DNA of 64,000 nt from Syntrophomonadaceae bacterium. Its GTDB lineage: Bacteria; Bacillota; PH28-bin88. The stretch is taken from positions 112,794 through 176,793 of the forward strand of contig JAGXSE010000065.1 of assembly GCA_018333865.1 (NCBI GenBank). Direction: 5' to 3'. The position numbers and the translations under genes are program-made. The notes beneath the pieces are model-generated. The model saw only the letters and a list, made by a program, of their open reading frames with translations, did no database searches and was not told the DNA's origin. Shown one piece after another: positions 37,214-44,618 of this stretch; within the stretch, counting starts at the first letter, position 1, and each line of letters begins with the position of its first letter.

Positions 37214-38068
37214 CTATTTGTCGTACTTATAGAAGCCTTTGCCGGTTTTGCGGCCCAGTTCTCCTGCTCGAACCATCTGCAAAAGCAGCGGGGCCGGTTT
37301 GTATTGGGCACCCAGATCACGTTCCATGGTCTTTAGACCATTAACTACAACGTCGATTCCTACCAGATCAGCTAATGAGCAGGGACCGATTGGGAAGTTG
37401 CAGCAGAGTTTCATGGCCTTGTCTATATTCTCCGGAGTATTGCCGTCCATCACACACTTGGCGGCTTCGTTCTGCAGCACGTTCAACAGCCGGCTAACAA
37501 CAAAACCGGCATAGTCCACCGCCATCACAGGTTCCCGGCCAATTTTTTTCACGTAGGCAGCCGCTTCATCCATGACCTCTGGGCTGGTAAGCCGGCCGGC
37601 AATCACTTCTACCCCCACCATCACCGGTACAGGGTTCATAAAATGGATCCCGCAGAAATTTTGGGGTTGAGAAACGGCAGATGCCAGTTCTGTTATCGGG
37701 AAAGTTGAGGTGTTGGAACCAATAATGGCGTTAGGTTTGCATGCCGTATCGACTCGTTTGAAGATTTCTTTTTTAAGCTCAATGTTTTCTGGAACCGCCT
37801 CGATGATCATATCCGCGTCCTTGACGGCTTCCTCCAGATTGGTGGTGACCTGAATCAGGGCGATTATTGCGGCAGCCTCATCAGCAGTCATCTTGCCTTT
37901 ATTTGCCAGTTTATCAAGGCTTTTATTGATGGTACCCATGCCTTTTTCCAGAGCCAACTCGCTGATATCCTGCATGACAACGCTATAGCCGGCCTGAGCG
38001 GTTACCTGAGCTATTCCGTTACCCATGGTGCCGGCTCCCAGAACCGCAACTTTTTTAATCTCGAACAC
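37214..38068 (-). CDS. hbd: 3-hydroxyacyl-CoA (3-hydroxybutyryl-CoA) dehydrogenase
   Basis: 284 aa from GTG 38068, preceded by GAAGGAG. NAD-binding VAVLGAGTMGNGIAQV, catalytic HFMNP region (FCGIHFMNPVPVM) and C-terminal GPCSLADLVGIDVV are complete; length matches clostridial Hbd. It oxidises (S)-3-hydroxyacyl-CoA to the 3-keto form. Spaced 19 nt from the thiolase gene. Confidence 0.95.
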   Translation of the reverse strand: MFEIKKVAVLGAGTMGNGIAQVTAQAGYSVVMQDISELALEKGMGTINKSLDKLANKGKMTADEAAAIIALIQVTTNLEEAVKDADMIIEAVPENIELKKEIFKRVDTACKPNAIIGSNTSTFPITELASAVSQPQNFCGIHFMNPVPVMVGVEVIAGRLTSPEVMDEAAAYVKKIGREPVMAVDYAGFVVSRLLNVLQNEAAKCVMDGNTPENIDKAMKLCCNFPIGPCSLADLVGIDVVVNGLKTMERDLGAQYKPAPLLLQMVRAGELGRKTGKGFYKYDK

Positions 38069-38092
38069 GATTATCACTCCTTCTCAGTACAT

Positions 38093-38878
38093 TTACCTGC
38101 CTTTGAACTGTGGGACGCGCTTTTCCAAAAACGCGTTGATGCCCTCATCACGGTCTTCGGTAGCATAGCATGCGGCAAACAGTTCAATTTCCATCTGCAA
38201 TCCCGAATCTAAATCCATATCAAGGCCGCGGCTAGTTGCCATCTTGGCCCATTCCAAAGCCCGGGGAGGTTTAGCAGCCAGAGTGTTCGCCAGTTTAATC
38301 GCCTCTTCCATCAGTTGGTCGTGGGGCACTACCCGATTGACCAGGCCCATTTCATGGGCACGGGCCGCACTGATGCTCTCGCCGCTGAAAATCAGTTCTT
38401 TTGCCCGGCCCTCGCCGATTAAGCGCGCCAACCGCTGGGTGCCTCCCCCTCCTGGAATAAAGCCCAGACCAATTTCCGGCTGCCCGAACTTGGCTTTTTC
38501 CGATGCGATGCGGATGTCGGCGCACATGGCTACCTCCAGGCCTCCGCCCAGAGTATGGCCGGGGAGAGCAGCAATGACCGGTTTGGGACAGTTCGCGATC
38601 GCCTGCTGACTGGTTTTGGTTCGCAAGGCAAAAGCGCGTGCCTCCAGAAAAGAGCATTGTTGCAGTTCACGAATGTCGGAACCGGCAGCAAAGGCTCTTC
38701 CGCCTTTGCCTGTTAATACAATTACTGCCACTTCGTTGTCGTTCGCCAAATCAGTAAAAACCTGTCCCAACTCGAAGAAAACTGTTGAATTAAGTGCGTT
38801 CAGGACTTCGGGGCGATTGATGGCAACAATCGCCACCTTATTTTCTTTGTTTACTTTAAGTGTCTTCAAATCTTGCAT
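38093..38878 (-). CDS. Enoyl-CoA hydratase (crotonase family)
   Basis: 261 aa. Oxyanion-hole segments AFAAGSDIREL (about residue 65) and PGHTLGGGLEVAM (about residue 108), catalytic glutamates in GQPEIGLGFIPGGGGTQRL and in the following REL-type helix (GRAKELIFSG). It hydrates a 2-enoyl-CoA to 3-hydroxyacyl-CoA. First gene of the minus-strand catabolic operon, downstream of the XRE-cupin regulator. Confidence 0.94.
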   Translation of the reverse strand: MQDLKTLKVNKENKVAIVAINRPEVLNALNSTVFFELGQVFTDLANDNEVAVIVLTGKGGRAFAAGSDIRELQQCSFLEARAFALRTKTSQQAIANCPKPVIAALPGHTLGGGLEVAMCADIRIASEKAKFGQPEIGLGFIPGGGGTQRLARLIGEGRAKELIFSGESISAARAHEMGLVNRVVPHDQLMEEAIKLANTLAAKPPRALEWAKMATSRGLDMDLDSGLQMEIELFAACYATEDRDEGINAFLEKRVPQFKGR

Positions 38879-38994
38879 TTAGTCGCCCCCTCCAAATTGT
38901 TAACCGGCATGAACCATTTCAATATCTGGTTAAAGTGAGCTAAAAGAGCAATATAAAACTAAGCATGGCCAATATTAACATGCAAAAGTTTCTG

Positions 38995-39023
38995 CCCTGT
39001 TTTCTATACTGTTGGAAACAGGG
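38995..39023. promoter_or_regulatory. Inverted repeat upstream of the crotonase operon, operator candidate
   Basis: CCCTGTTT (38995-39002) and AAACAGGG (39016-39023), perfect 8-bp arms with a 13-nt spacer, between the XRE-cupin gene and the operon. No T-run follows on either strand, so a regulator site is more likely than a terminator. Confidence 0.45.
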
Positions 39024-39153
39024 ATAATCCCGCATTTTTAATTATATAGAGATATTCGGGGTAGATCATAAGTTTGGTTGCCAAGTATTCAACCTTGCAG
39101 CATTGGTTGAATAGCAGTTAACTATTTGGGATTCAAGCTGGAAAGAAAAAAGT

Positions 39154-39729
39154 TCAGGCGTTGGCTTTTGTGTAGGCAAAGGTAAGTAGAATTAATGCTA
39201 ACTCGCACTGATAAGGAACCATCCGGTGCGGTTTAGAGGCGTCAAAGAATACCGAATCCCCGGTGTCTAGAACATAATCATTTTCACGAAATTCGAGTTT
39301 AAGACTGCCGGATAATACGAACACAAATTCATATCCGTCATGGGTGACAAAGCGAGCCGTATTTCTGGCATCACTGTGGATAGCCAAAAAGATATTTTCC
39401 ATTCTGGCTTCCTTGGATCCTGCCAGCCGGTGGTACTCATAACCAGCTTTACTGCTCATGTGGTTGGCCGAAAACCGTTTTCTGTCCTTTTCCTTGACCA
39501 CGGTAATCATTTTGCGAGAAGGGGGATCCTCTAGCAGATCTGATACGGTAACATCCAAAGCTCTGGCAATATCAAGCAGTAGATCCAAGTGAATTGAAGC
39601 TTTGTTGGCCTCAATCTTGCAAATGAGACTCTTGGTCACATTACATCTGGCAGCCAGTTCCGTTTGAGTAAGACCATTTTCTATTCGGATCTCACGAATT
39701 CTTTCTGCAACATTACATCTGGTCGACAC
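39154..39729 (-). CDS. XRE-family regulator with C-terminal cupin domain
   Basis: 191 aa, GTG start behind AAGGGGGATG. Residues about 8-65 are an XRE helix-turn-helix (LTQTELAARCNVTKSLICKIE). Residues about 110-185 form a cupin sensor (HDGYEFVFVLSGSLKLEF, LDTGDSVFFDASKPHRM). Such regulators usually bind a small metabolite through the cupin. It lies upstream of, and on the same strand as, the hydroxyacid catabolic operon, and diverges from the SDR gene, so it is a likely regulator of one or both. Confidence 0.88.
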   Translation of the reverse strand: MSTRCNVAERIREIRIENGLTQTELAARCNVTKSLICKIEANKASIHLDLLLDIARALDVTVSDLLEDPPSRKMITVVKEKDRKRFSANHMSSKAGYEYHRLAGSKEARMENIFLAIHSDARNTARFVTHDGYEFVFVLSGSLKLEFRENDYVLDTGDSVFFDASKPHRMVPYQCELALILLTFAYTKANA

Positions 39730-40067
39730 AATCTCATCCCCCTTGCCAAACCCAACATGCTACAGAAATAGTATTTGACCGATTTTAATTGATATCTAAA
39801 AACGCTCCTGGTATTATAATAAGTGGCGACAACAAGTATTCTGGGCTGTTTTATATTTACATTATAACAATTATCTATTGACATTATATACCGCAATTAT
39901 TGCGCATTCAAGGCTATCATCTTCTCGGCATGCTAAATAAACATATGCGGCATAGATTCTTAACCATTGACGATGAAAATCCCCATTCGCATTGTTGCAT
40001 TATTATTGCCGTAACCAAACGCCTCAAAGGACGATAACTATAATATATTTTAAAAGGAGGTAGCGGC
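39730..40067. other. Divergent intergenic region, XRE-cupin gene / SDR gene
   Basis: 338 bp, AT-rich, with no coding sequence I can support. It must hold both promoters. On the plus strand TATAAT occurs about 30 nt before the SDR start, and TTGACA occurs near 39877, but they are not spaced as one promoter. No terminator or RNA structure seen. Confidence 0.5.
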
Positions 40068-40826
40068 ATGTTTAGCCTGGATGGGAAAGTGGCTCTGGTA
40101 GTCGGAGGAAGTGGTGCTCTTGGAAAAGCAATTACCCTTGGTTTGGCAGAGGCCGGTGCAGATGTAATTCCAGCTAGCCGGAACTTGGAAAATAACCGGG
40201 GGTTAGCTGAGGAGGTACATGCGCTGGGACGGCGCTCTTTTGCCACTTCGGTTGATGCAACAGATCGGGCACAGATGCAAGAACTGCTTAATAAAATTAC
40301 CACTGAGTTTGGCCATATCGATATCCTGGTTAACATGGCCGGTACGCTTTTCAAGAAGCCCATGTTTGAGCTGACTGATGAAGAGTGGGATAAGACCATG
40401 AGTGTTAATCTGAAATCAATGTTTGTTACCGGAACAGTGGTAGCCGAAAAAATGCGGGACCAAGGTGGCGGTACGATCATCAACTGTGCTTCTATGGGCT
40501 CTTTTTTAGGTGTCAAGCGTTCCTCGGCTTATTGCGCCAGCAAAGGCGGGGTTGTCCAATTAACCAAGGTTATGGCAATTGAATGGGCACCCTACAACAT
40601 TAGAGTAAATGCAGTAGCGCCAGGATGGTTTAAAACTCCACTGAACGAGATGTTTTTAAGTCGGCCGGAGGTGCAGGAGGCAATTTGTAGCCGCACACCC
40701 CTCGGCCGCTACGGTAAACCGGAGGATTTAATTGGTGCTCATGTGTTTTTAGCTTCAGAAGCATCAGCATTTGTAACAGGCGCTGTCCTGCCAGTAGACG
40801 GCGGCTATCTATCATACGGAGCTTAA
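40068..40826 (+). CDS. Short-chain dehydrogenase/reductase (SDR)
   Basis: 252 aa, ATG start after AAAAGGAGG. Classical SDR: the cofactor loop reads GGSGALGK (usual TGxxxGIG), then NMAGTL, catalytic Ser in CASMGSFLG and YCASKGG (Tyr-x-x-x-Lys). The PVDGGY C-terminus is typical. Close to 3-oxoacyl-ACP reductase/gluconate dehydrogenase types; substrate unknown. It may act on a hydroxy/keto acid linked to the adjacent operon (inference from the divergent regulator). Confidence 0.88.
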   Translation: MFSLDGKVALVVGGSGALGKAITLGLAEAGADVIPASRNLENNRGLAEEVHALGRRSFATSVDATDRAQMQELLNKITTEFGHIDILVNMAGTLFKKPMFELTDEEWDKTMSVNLKSMFVTGTVVAEKMRDQGGGTIINCASMGSFLGVKRSSAYCASKGGVVQLTKVMAIEWAPYNIRVNAVAPGWFKTPLNEMFLSRPEVQEAICSRTPLGRYGKPEDLIGAHVFLASEASAFVTGAVLPVDGGYLSYGA

Positions 40827-40863
40827 CGAGAAACTATATCTTTAATAAACCTATATCTTCAAC

Positions 40864-40938
40864 GCTGATGTGGCTCAGGGGTAGAGCAGCGCACTCGTAA
40901 TGCGCAGGTCGCGGGTTCAAATCCCGCCATCAGCTCCA
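40864..40938 (+). tRNA. tRNA-Thr (anticodon CGT)
   Basis: Complete cloverleaf: acceptor GCTGATG/CATCAGC, D stem GCTC/GAGC, anticodon stem GCGCA/TGCGC with loop CTCGTAA (anticodon CGT, reads ACG), T stem GCGGG/CCCGC with TTCAAAT. Encoded CCA end. Its 3' half is also the left attachment site of the integrated element. Confidence 0.97.
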
Positions 40939-40940
40939 AT
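40893..40940 (+). repeat. attL, 48-bp direct repeat (inside tRNA-Thr)
   Basis: Runs from the anticodon loop through CCA plus two bases. It matches 46818-46865 at 47 of 48 positions; the one difference is T/C in the variable loop. Confidence 0.92.
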
Positions 40941-40946
40941 ATTTGC

Positions 40947-40979
40947 AATGCCTCCAGGGGTTTTCCGGAGGCATTTTTT
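40947..40979 (+). terminator. Terminator after tRNA-Thr (inside element)
   Basis: AATGCCTCC/GGAGGCATT stem followed by TTTTT. Since it lies inside attL, the element supplies it; the original host terminator is probably the one after attR. Confidence 0.8.
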
Positions 40980-40995
40980 GTGTGTTTTGCGCGAC

Positions 40996-41014
40996 TTGGT
41001 GCCGAGTTGGTGCC
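40996..41014 (+). repeat. Left pair of TTGGTGCC repeats, candidate integrase arm sites
   Basis: Two TTGGTGCC copies at 40996 and 41007 (11-nt period), between attL and the integrase stop. The same octamer recurs at the right end. Confidence 0.55.
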
Positions 41015-41027
41015 ATACCATATTTTT

Positions 41028-41762
41028 CTATTTTCTAAACAAAGCCTCAAGCTTGTCCGCCGCATCTTTTTGCATCCCCGGCATCAGGTGGGAATATATA
41101 TCATAGGTGATCCGAATGCTGCTGTGTCCCAGCCGCTCAGAAATGATTTTGATGTCAACGCCCGCCTGCAAGAGATGGCTGGCGTGAGTATGGCGCAGGC
41201 TGTGAAGATTCAGCCTGGGTAGCTTGATAATATCCATTTCACGCACTTTTTTGCAGCAATGAGGGCAGATTTCCTCGTTTTTAATCAGATTGTTGCACGT
41301 TTTATGAATCTTTACCCTTCCCAAAAAATCAGGAAGCCAGCTTGTGGGTGTGTCGGGGTGCATAGGCTTGCCATTGTGCTGAGAGAACACCAGGTCGCCG
41401 TCCTGATATTTTTCTCCGTAAAAAAGCCTGGCCTCATTCTGCAGCTTTTTTTGATGCTTGAATACATCAATAACCTCTTTTGAGATATGGATCGTTCGGC
41501 GGCTACGCTTGTTTTTTGGCGGCTTAAAAAATAGACCTTTAGCCAGAGTATAGGCCAGGGATTGCTTGACGGAAAGGGTGCCTGTTTTCAGATCAATATC
41601 CTTCCAGCGCAAGCCAAGAAGCTCGCCGCGGCGCAGGCCAGTTCGGACAGCAGCGAACAGCAGGGGAAAATAGGTTGTTTCTTTGGCGCCCTGCAGCATA
41701 TATTCAACCTGGTCGCTGGTTAAGACTTTGATGCCGTCCTCCAGGCCATCATCTTCGATAAC
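41028..41762 (-). pseudogene. Tyrosine recombinase (phage integrase), N-terminus missing
   Basis: The open frame gives about 244 residues and covers only the catalytic domain: TGLRRGELLGLRW (first Arg), LHSLRHTHASHLL (His-x-x-Arg) and the nucleophile Tyr in YDIYSHL. A four-Cys insert (CNNLIKNEEICPHCCK) could bind zinc. Full-length relatives have about 370-400 residues with N-terminal arm-binding and core-binding domains. Here an in-frame TAA at 41763-41765 is followed by unrelated plus-strand sequence, so a deletion has removed the N-terminal part. The ATG at 41699 is only an internal Met. It lies beside attL, the usual integrase position. Confidence 0.85.
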
Positions 41763-41872
41763 TTACGGGGGCCTGGGTAGTTCCACGGCGTTGGCCGGGT
41801 TTATGGGAAGGAGCGAAGAAGCTGTATTACCCTGTTTTGGACAATTTGTCAACCGGTATCGGGAGGAACTTA

Positions 41873-42253
41873 ATGTACAAAACAAGGTCATTTGGAAAAC
41901 TGCGCACAGAGAGTGTTTGGGCCGGGGGCGGAAGCTTTGGCCTGACTACGAATGGAGCGTTAAACCTCTGGCGCAAAGAACAATACGCCCATTTTGCCCA
42001 AAGGCACCCCCGAACAGCAATAGGCCAGCGCAAAGACTTAATAATGCTTTTTGTGGTTGTGGATGGGAGGTCAAGCACCAACAGGGGCGTTACAGGGCGT
42101 CAGCTGGCGAACATCATGCTAGAGCTAAAAGCTTGGGATTCACTGAATGCTGACGGGGGAGGCTCTTCAACCCTATGGTTAGGCGGAAAAGTTTTGAATA
42201 AACCAAGTGATGGCAAGGAGAGGTCAGTCGGGTCTGTTCTTTTAGTTTATTAG
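41873..42253 (+). CDS. Phosphodiester glycosidase (NAGPA-like) domain protein, probably N-terminally truncated
   Basis: 126 aa from ATG 41873, with GGGAGG at ideal spacing. It shows the C-terminal half of the NAGPA/DUF2233 domain: PRTAIGQRKDLIMLFVVVDGR, TGRQLANIMLELKAWDSLNADGGGSSTLWL and KPSDGKERSVGSVLLV. Complete domains are about 200 residues, so part may have been lost in the deletion that also cut the integrase. In phages these domains occur in tail or lysis modules and cleave exposed sugar-phosphate links (family knowledge; target unknown). Confidence 0.75.
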   Translation: MYKTRSFGKLRTESVWAGGGSFGLTTNGALNLWRKEQYAHFAQRHPRTAIGQRKDLIMLFVVVDGRSSTNRGVTGRQLANIMLELKAWDSLNADGGGSSTLWLGGKVLNKPSDGKERSVGSVLLVY

Positions 42254-42301
42254 TTACCCGGTTCCTAGCCGGGATACTGAACATTGAAGGGAGCGATGGG
42301 G

Positions 42302-42517
42302 GTGGAACTATCTCAAAGAGTAGGTAATCTTGAGGTAACCGCAGGACGGCATCACGAAAGGCTTGAAAAATTGGAACAGTACCAGGAAAAGCAAAACAGC
42401 AACTTTCAGAAAATCGAAGCAAAGCTAGATCGGTTTACATGGTGGCTGGTTCTAACGCTGGGCGGAGTATTGACCTCGCTTATTCTATTGCTTGTGAATT
42501 TGAGCCTGGGCAGGTAG
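42302..42517 (+). CDS. XhlA-like holin-associated membrane protein
   Basis: 71 aa from GTG 42302, eight nt after AAGGGAG; the ATG at 42296 is too close to that site. A coiled-coil segment rich in Glu/Lys/Gln (residues about 5-40) leads into one C-terminal membrane helix (WWLVLTLGGVLTSLILLLV), the classical XhlA layout. It probably helps the holin and amidase in lysis. Confidence 0.75.
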   Translation: MELSQRVGNLEVTAGRHHERLEKLEQYQEKQNSNFQKIEAKLDRFTWWLVLTLGGVLTSLILLLVNLSLGR

Positions 42518-42542
42518 AGCAGGTAGAAAGGAGGAGAAAAAC

Positions 42543-42782
42543 ATGGACTTGGAACTGTATGGAGTAAGCGCAGTATTGCTGATTATCGGCATCGTGCAGT
42601 TGGCGAAGAGTGTTGGTTTTAATAGTAAATACGGAGGAATCCTTGCCGTAGCCTTGGGCGTTCTCGCTTCTGTAAGCTATACATTATTTGCTCAAACCGA
42701 TGTTATCCGGGCGGTAGTTATAGGTCTGGCATTGGGGTTATCGGCTGATGGTTTGTATTCTACCGTGAAAAATTCAAAGTAA
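42543..42782 (+). CDS. Small phage holin-like membrane protein
   Basis: 79 aa with about three hydrophobic segments (residues 5-22, 30-48, 53-70) and a short charged tail. ATG start after AAAGGAGGAG. Size, topology and position between the XhlA-like and amidase genes support holin. I do not recognise a precise holin family. Confidence 0.7.
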   Translation: MDLELYGVSAVLLIIGIVQLAKSVGFNSKYGGILAVALGVLASVSYTLFAQTDVIRAVVIGLALGLSADGLYSTVKNSK

Positions 42783-42814
42783 TAAGCTGTTTTTGCACAC
42801 AAAAGGAGAGGAAG

Positions 42815-43557
42815 GTGGTTTGGTTGCCAAGGATTTTCATTGATCCTGGCCATGGCGGCAAAGACAGAACCAACAGAGGCCCCACCGGCTATATTGAGGC
42901 AGACGGTGTGCTGGACATTGCCCTGCGACTAAGGCTTCTGCTTCAGGCAGCTGGTTTTCTTGTTCATCTAAGCCGGGAGACAGACAGCACCGTTAACCTT
43001 TATGACCGCTCATCAAAAACAAACAACTGGGGGGCAGATTTGTTTGTTAGCATCCATACCAACGCCCATCCTAACCCATCTGCAAATGGAGTAGAAGCCT
43101 GGCACTCCCTAAACGGAGAGTGGGGAGGGCAATTTCACGCCGAAGCAAAACGGGTGGCAAATATTGTGCAGACAGAGTTAGTTGCCAGAACAGGGCTGCG
43201 GGACAGGGGCATAAAAACAAGGCTGATAGAGACCGCGGGAAGTCCGATCCGGGGGATGGATTGGTACGCAGTCATTCGCCGGACCAAGTGTCCGGCGATT
43301 ATCATAGAAGCAGGGTTTCACACCAACCCAACTGAAGAAGCTTGCTCAAGTCTCAAGACTATCAGCAAGAAATAGCAGATGCAATTGCTGCAAGCCTGGA
43401 AAAAGCCTATCCTAAGGCCAGACAGGAACGTATTGCCGAGCTGATGAAAGAGAATAAAGAACTTGCTCAAAATATCATTCAGATAAAAACAGAACGCGAC
43501 AAGTTAAAAATGGCAGTTAAACGTATTCAGGAAGTGGTAATGGAGTTTGAGCCATGA
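42815..43557 (+). pseudogene. N-acetylmuramoyl-L-alanine amidase (Amidase_3), frameshifted
   Basis: Phage endolysin gene. The first frame (42815-43375) carries FIDPGHGGKD, the zinc-binding VSIHTNAHP and the catalytic Glu in IIEAGFHTNPTEEA. At about 43340 the homologous continuation (LLKSQDYQQEIADAIAASL) shifts to the next frame and runs to 43557, with a coiled-coil tail. Restoring one T in GAAGCTTGCTC would join them. This is either an inactivating single-base loss or a sequencing error. The catalytic core ends before the shift, so the short form (186 aa) might keep some activity. Confidence 0.82.
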
Positions 43558-43571
43558 CCACAGAAGCATTA

Positions 43572-43610
43572 ACCCCCAGGCTACGGTCCGGGGGTTTTTA
43601 TTTTTTTTAT
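43572..43610 (+). terminator. Rho-independent terminator after the lysis cassette
   Basis: ACCCCC/GGGGGT-type stem across an 11-nt loop, then TTTTTATTTTTTTT. Confidence 0.85.
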
Positions 43611-43860
43611 GGATTTTATGGATCTAAAGCTTAATATTTTTACTGCCGCTTTTTTAAAAAATCCCTTTCCCGGAATAAAAGAACACAAAAAAAAGAGATA
43701 TAGATTATTTTTTAATCTTATGAGGCGATTTTTGGAGCTCAAGGCTCTTGACAAATCATATTAGGTGTATATTTAGTGTGTACTTGTTCCCGAAGAAAGG
43801 ATATAATATTTCCAGAAAAGAAAAAGGAATTTTTCTATTTCCGTTCAAAGGTAGGTTTTT
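43611..43860 (+). promoter_or_regulatory. AT-rich leader and promoter region of the TAC operon
   Basis: No coding sequence. A candidate promoter is TTGACA (43748-43753), 16-nt spacer, TATTTA (43770-43775). A TATAAT hexamer also lies at 43802-43807, without a matching -35. The AAAGGTAGG ribosome site for the toxin gene is at 43847-43855. The region just upstream of the -35 could hold an operator for the antitoxin, but I see no clear palindrome. Confidence 0.5.
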
Positions 43861-44406
43861 GTGTTGGCTGAACCCCTACAATTTTGTTTATACCATGGGA
43901 CAACTGTAGATAAGGGGCAAAGTATATTAGTACAACAGAAATTCCTGCCATCAAGTGGGAACAGGCACTGGTTAGGAGATGGCATTTACTTTTTTGAACA
44001 GGAGAAAGATGCTGTACAATGGGTAGAAAAGTACGGGGAATATGTCGTTTTAGAAACGAATCTATCAGTACCACCCGAAAGATTTTTTGACCTATTAAAC
44101 GAAAACCAACGAGAAGCCTTTGAGTATGTTATGGAAACAATTTTAGATAACGCCGAACAGCATAATTTGCAAATTTCCCGTAAGGATAAAATTGACGGAT
44201 ATGTAATAAATTTTATGTGCAATGTTTTAAATTTTCCCATAGACATCGTAAAAGCTGCTTTCTATTTTGAAAACGATCGTTTTCGCCGATATATAGAGAA
44301 GTACGGAGCAAGTCCGACGAGAATGCGTGTTGCTCAAATCCAGTATTGTCTTAGAAATGAACGATGTATCATAGAAATTAGAAAAAAGGTGGAGAGAGCC
44401 TCATGA
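43861..44406 (+). CDS. PARP/ADP-ribosyltransferase-like toxin of a TAC system
   Basis: 181 aa, GTG start five nt after AAAGGTAGG. Residues 11-60 carry an ART/PARP-like core: LYHGTTVDKGQSIL (His12-Gly-Thr), then HWLGDGIYFFEQ with Tyr43. This matches the first two elements of the H-Y-E type NAD+ fold as seen in DUF3990-like and PARP-like domains. The third (Glu-type) element is not certain. The rest is helical and unlike anything I recognise. No signal peptide, so it probably acts in the producing cell. It is the first gene of a three-gene operon, overlapping the next gene as ATGA. Clearly more AT-rich than its neighbours, a sign of recent transfer. Confidence 0.68.
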   Translation: MLAEPLQFCLYHGTTVDKGQSILVQQKFLPSSGNRHWLGDGIYFFEQEKDAVQWVEKYGEYVVLETNLSVPPERFFDLLNENQREAFEYVMETILDNAEQHNLQISRKDKIDGYVINFMCNVLNFPIDIVKAAFYFENDRFRRYIEKYGASPTRMRVAQIQYCLRNERCIIEIRKKVERAS

Positions 44407-44618
44407 TTATCAAGGAAGATATCCGCAAGGCTTTAGACAGGTATTTCAATTCTGTAGAGAAAGAACAATTTATGCAAGACTTAACACAAGCTGGATTTAC
44501 TGTTTGTGAAAGAGTAACCGGATTTGAGGTCATTAAGGCTACTTACACCTTTAGCACTAAATATTTTATGCCTAAAGATATAAATGAACAAGATTATGCA
44601 ATTGGAGAGGTTGCCTAA
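44403..44618 (+). CDS. Antitoxin candidate of the TAC system
   Basis: 71 aa, no family recognised. It overlaps the toxin stop (ATGA) and the SecB-like start (TAATG), so its synthesis is coupled to both. The N-terminal 55 residues look like a small alpha/beta domain. The last ~20 residues (YFMPKDINEQDYAIGEVA) are acidic with scattered aromatic residues. In known toxin-antitoxin-chaperone systems such a C-terminal tail is what the SecB-like chaperone binds (chaperone addiction). The assignment rests on size, position and partners. Confidence 0.6.
   Translation: MIIKEDIRKALDRYFNSVEKEQFMQDLTQAGFTVCERVTGFEVIKATYTFSTKYFMPKDINEQDYAIGEVA

Noticed and set aside
41683-42153. 156-codon plus-strand frame across the integrase/glycosidase junction
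   Set aside because: It runs antisense through the integrase end and out of frame through the glycosidase gene, which has a perfect ribosome site of its own. Only a short segment around 41767-41870 could be a remnant of another phage gene.
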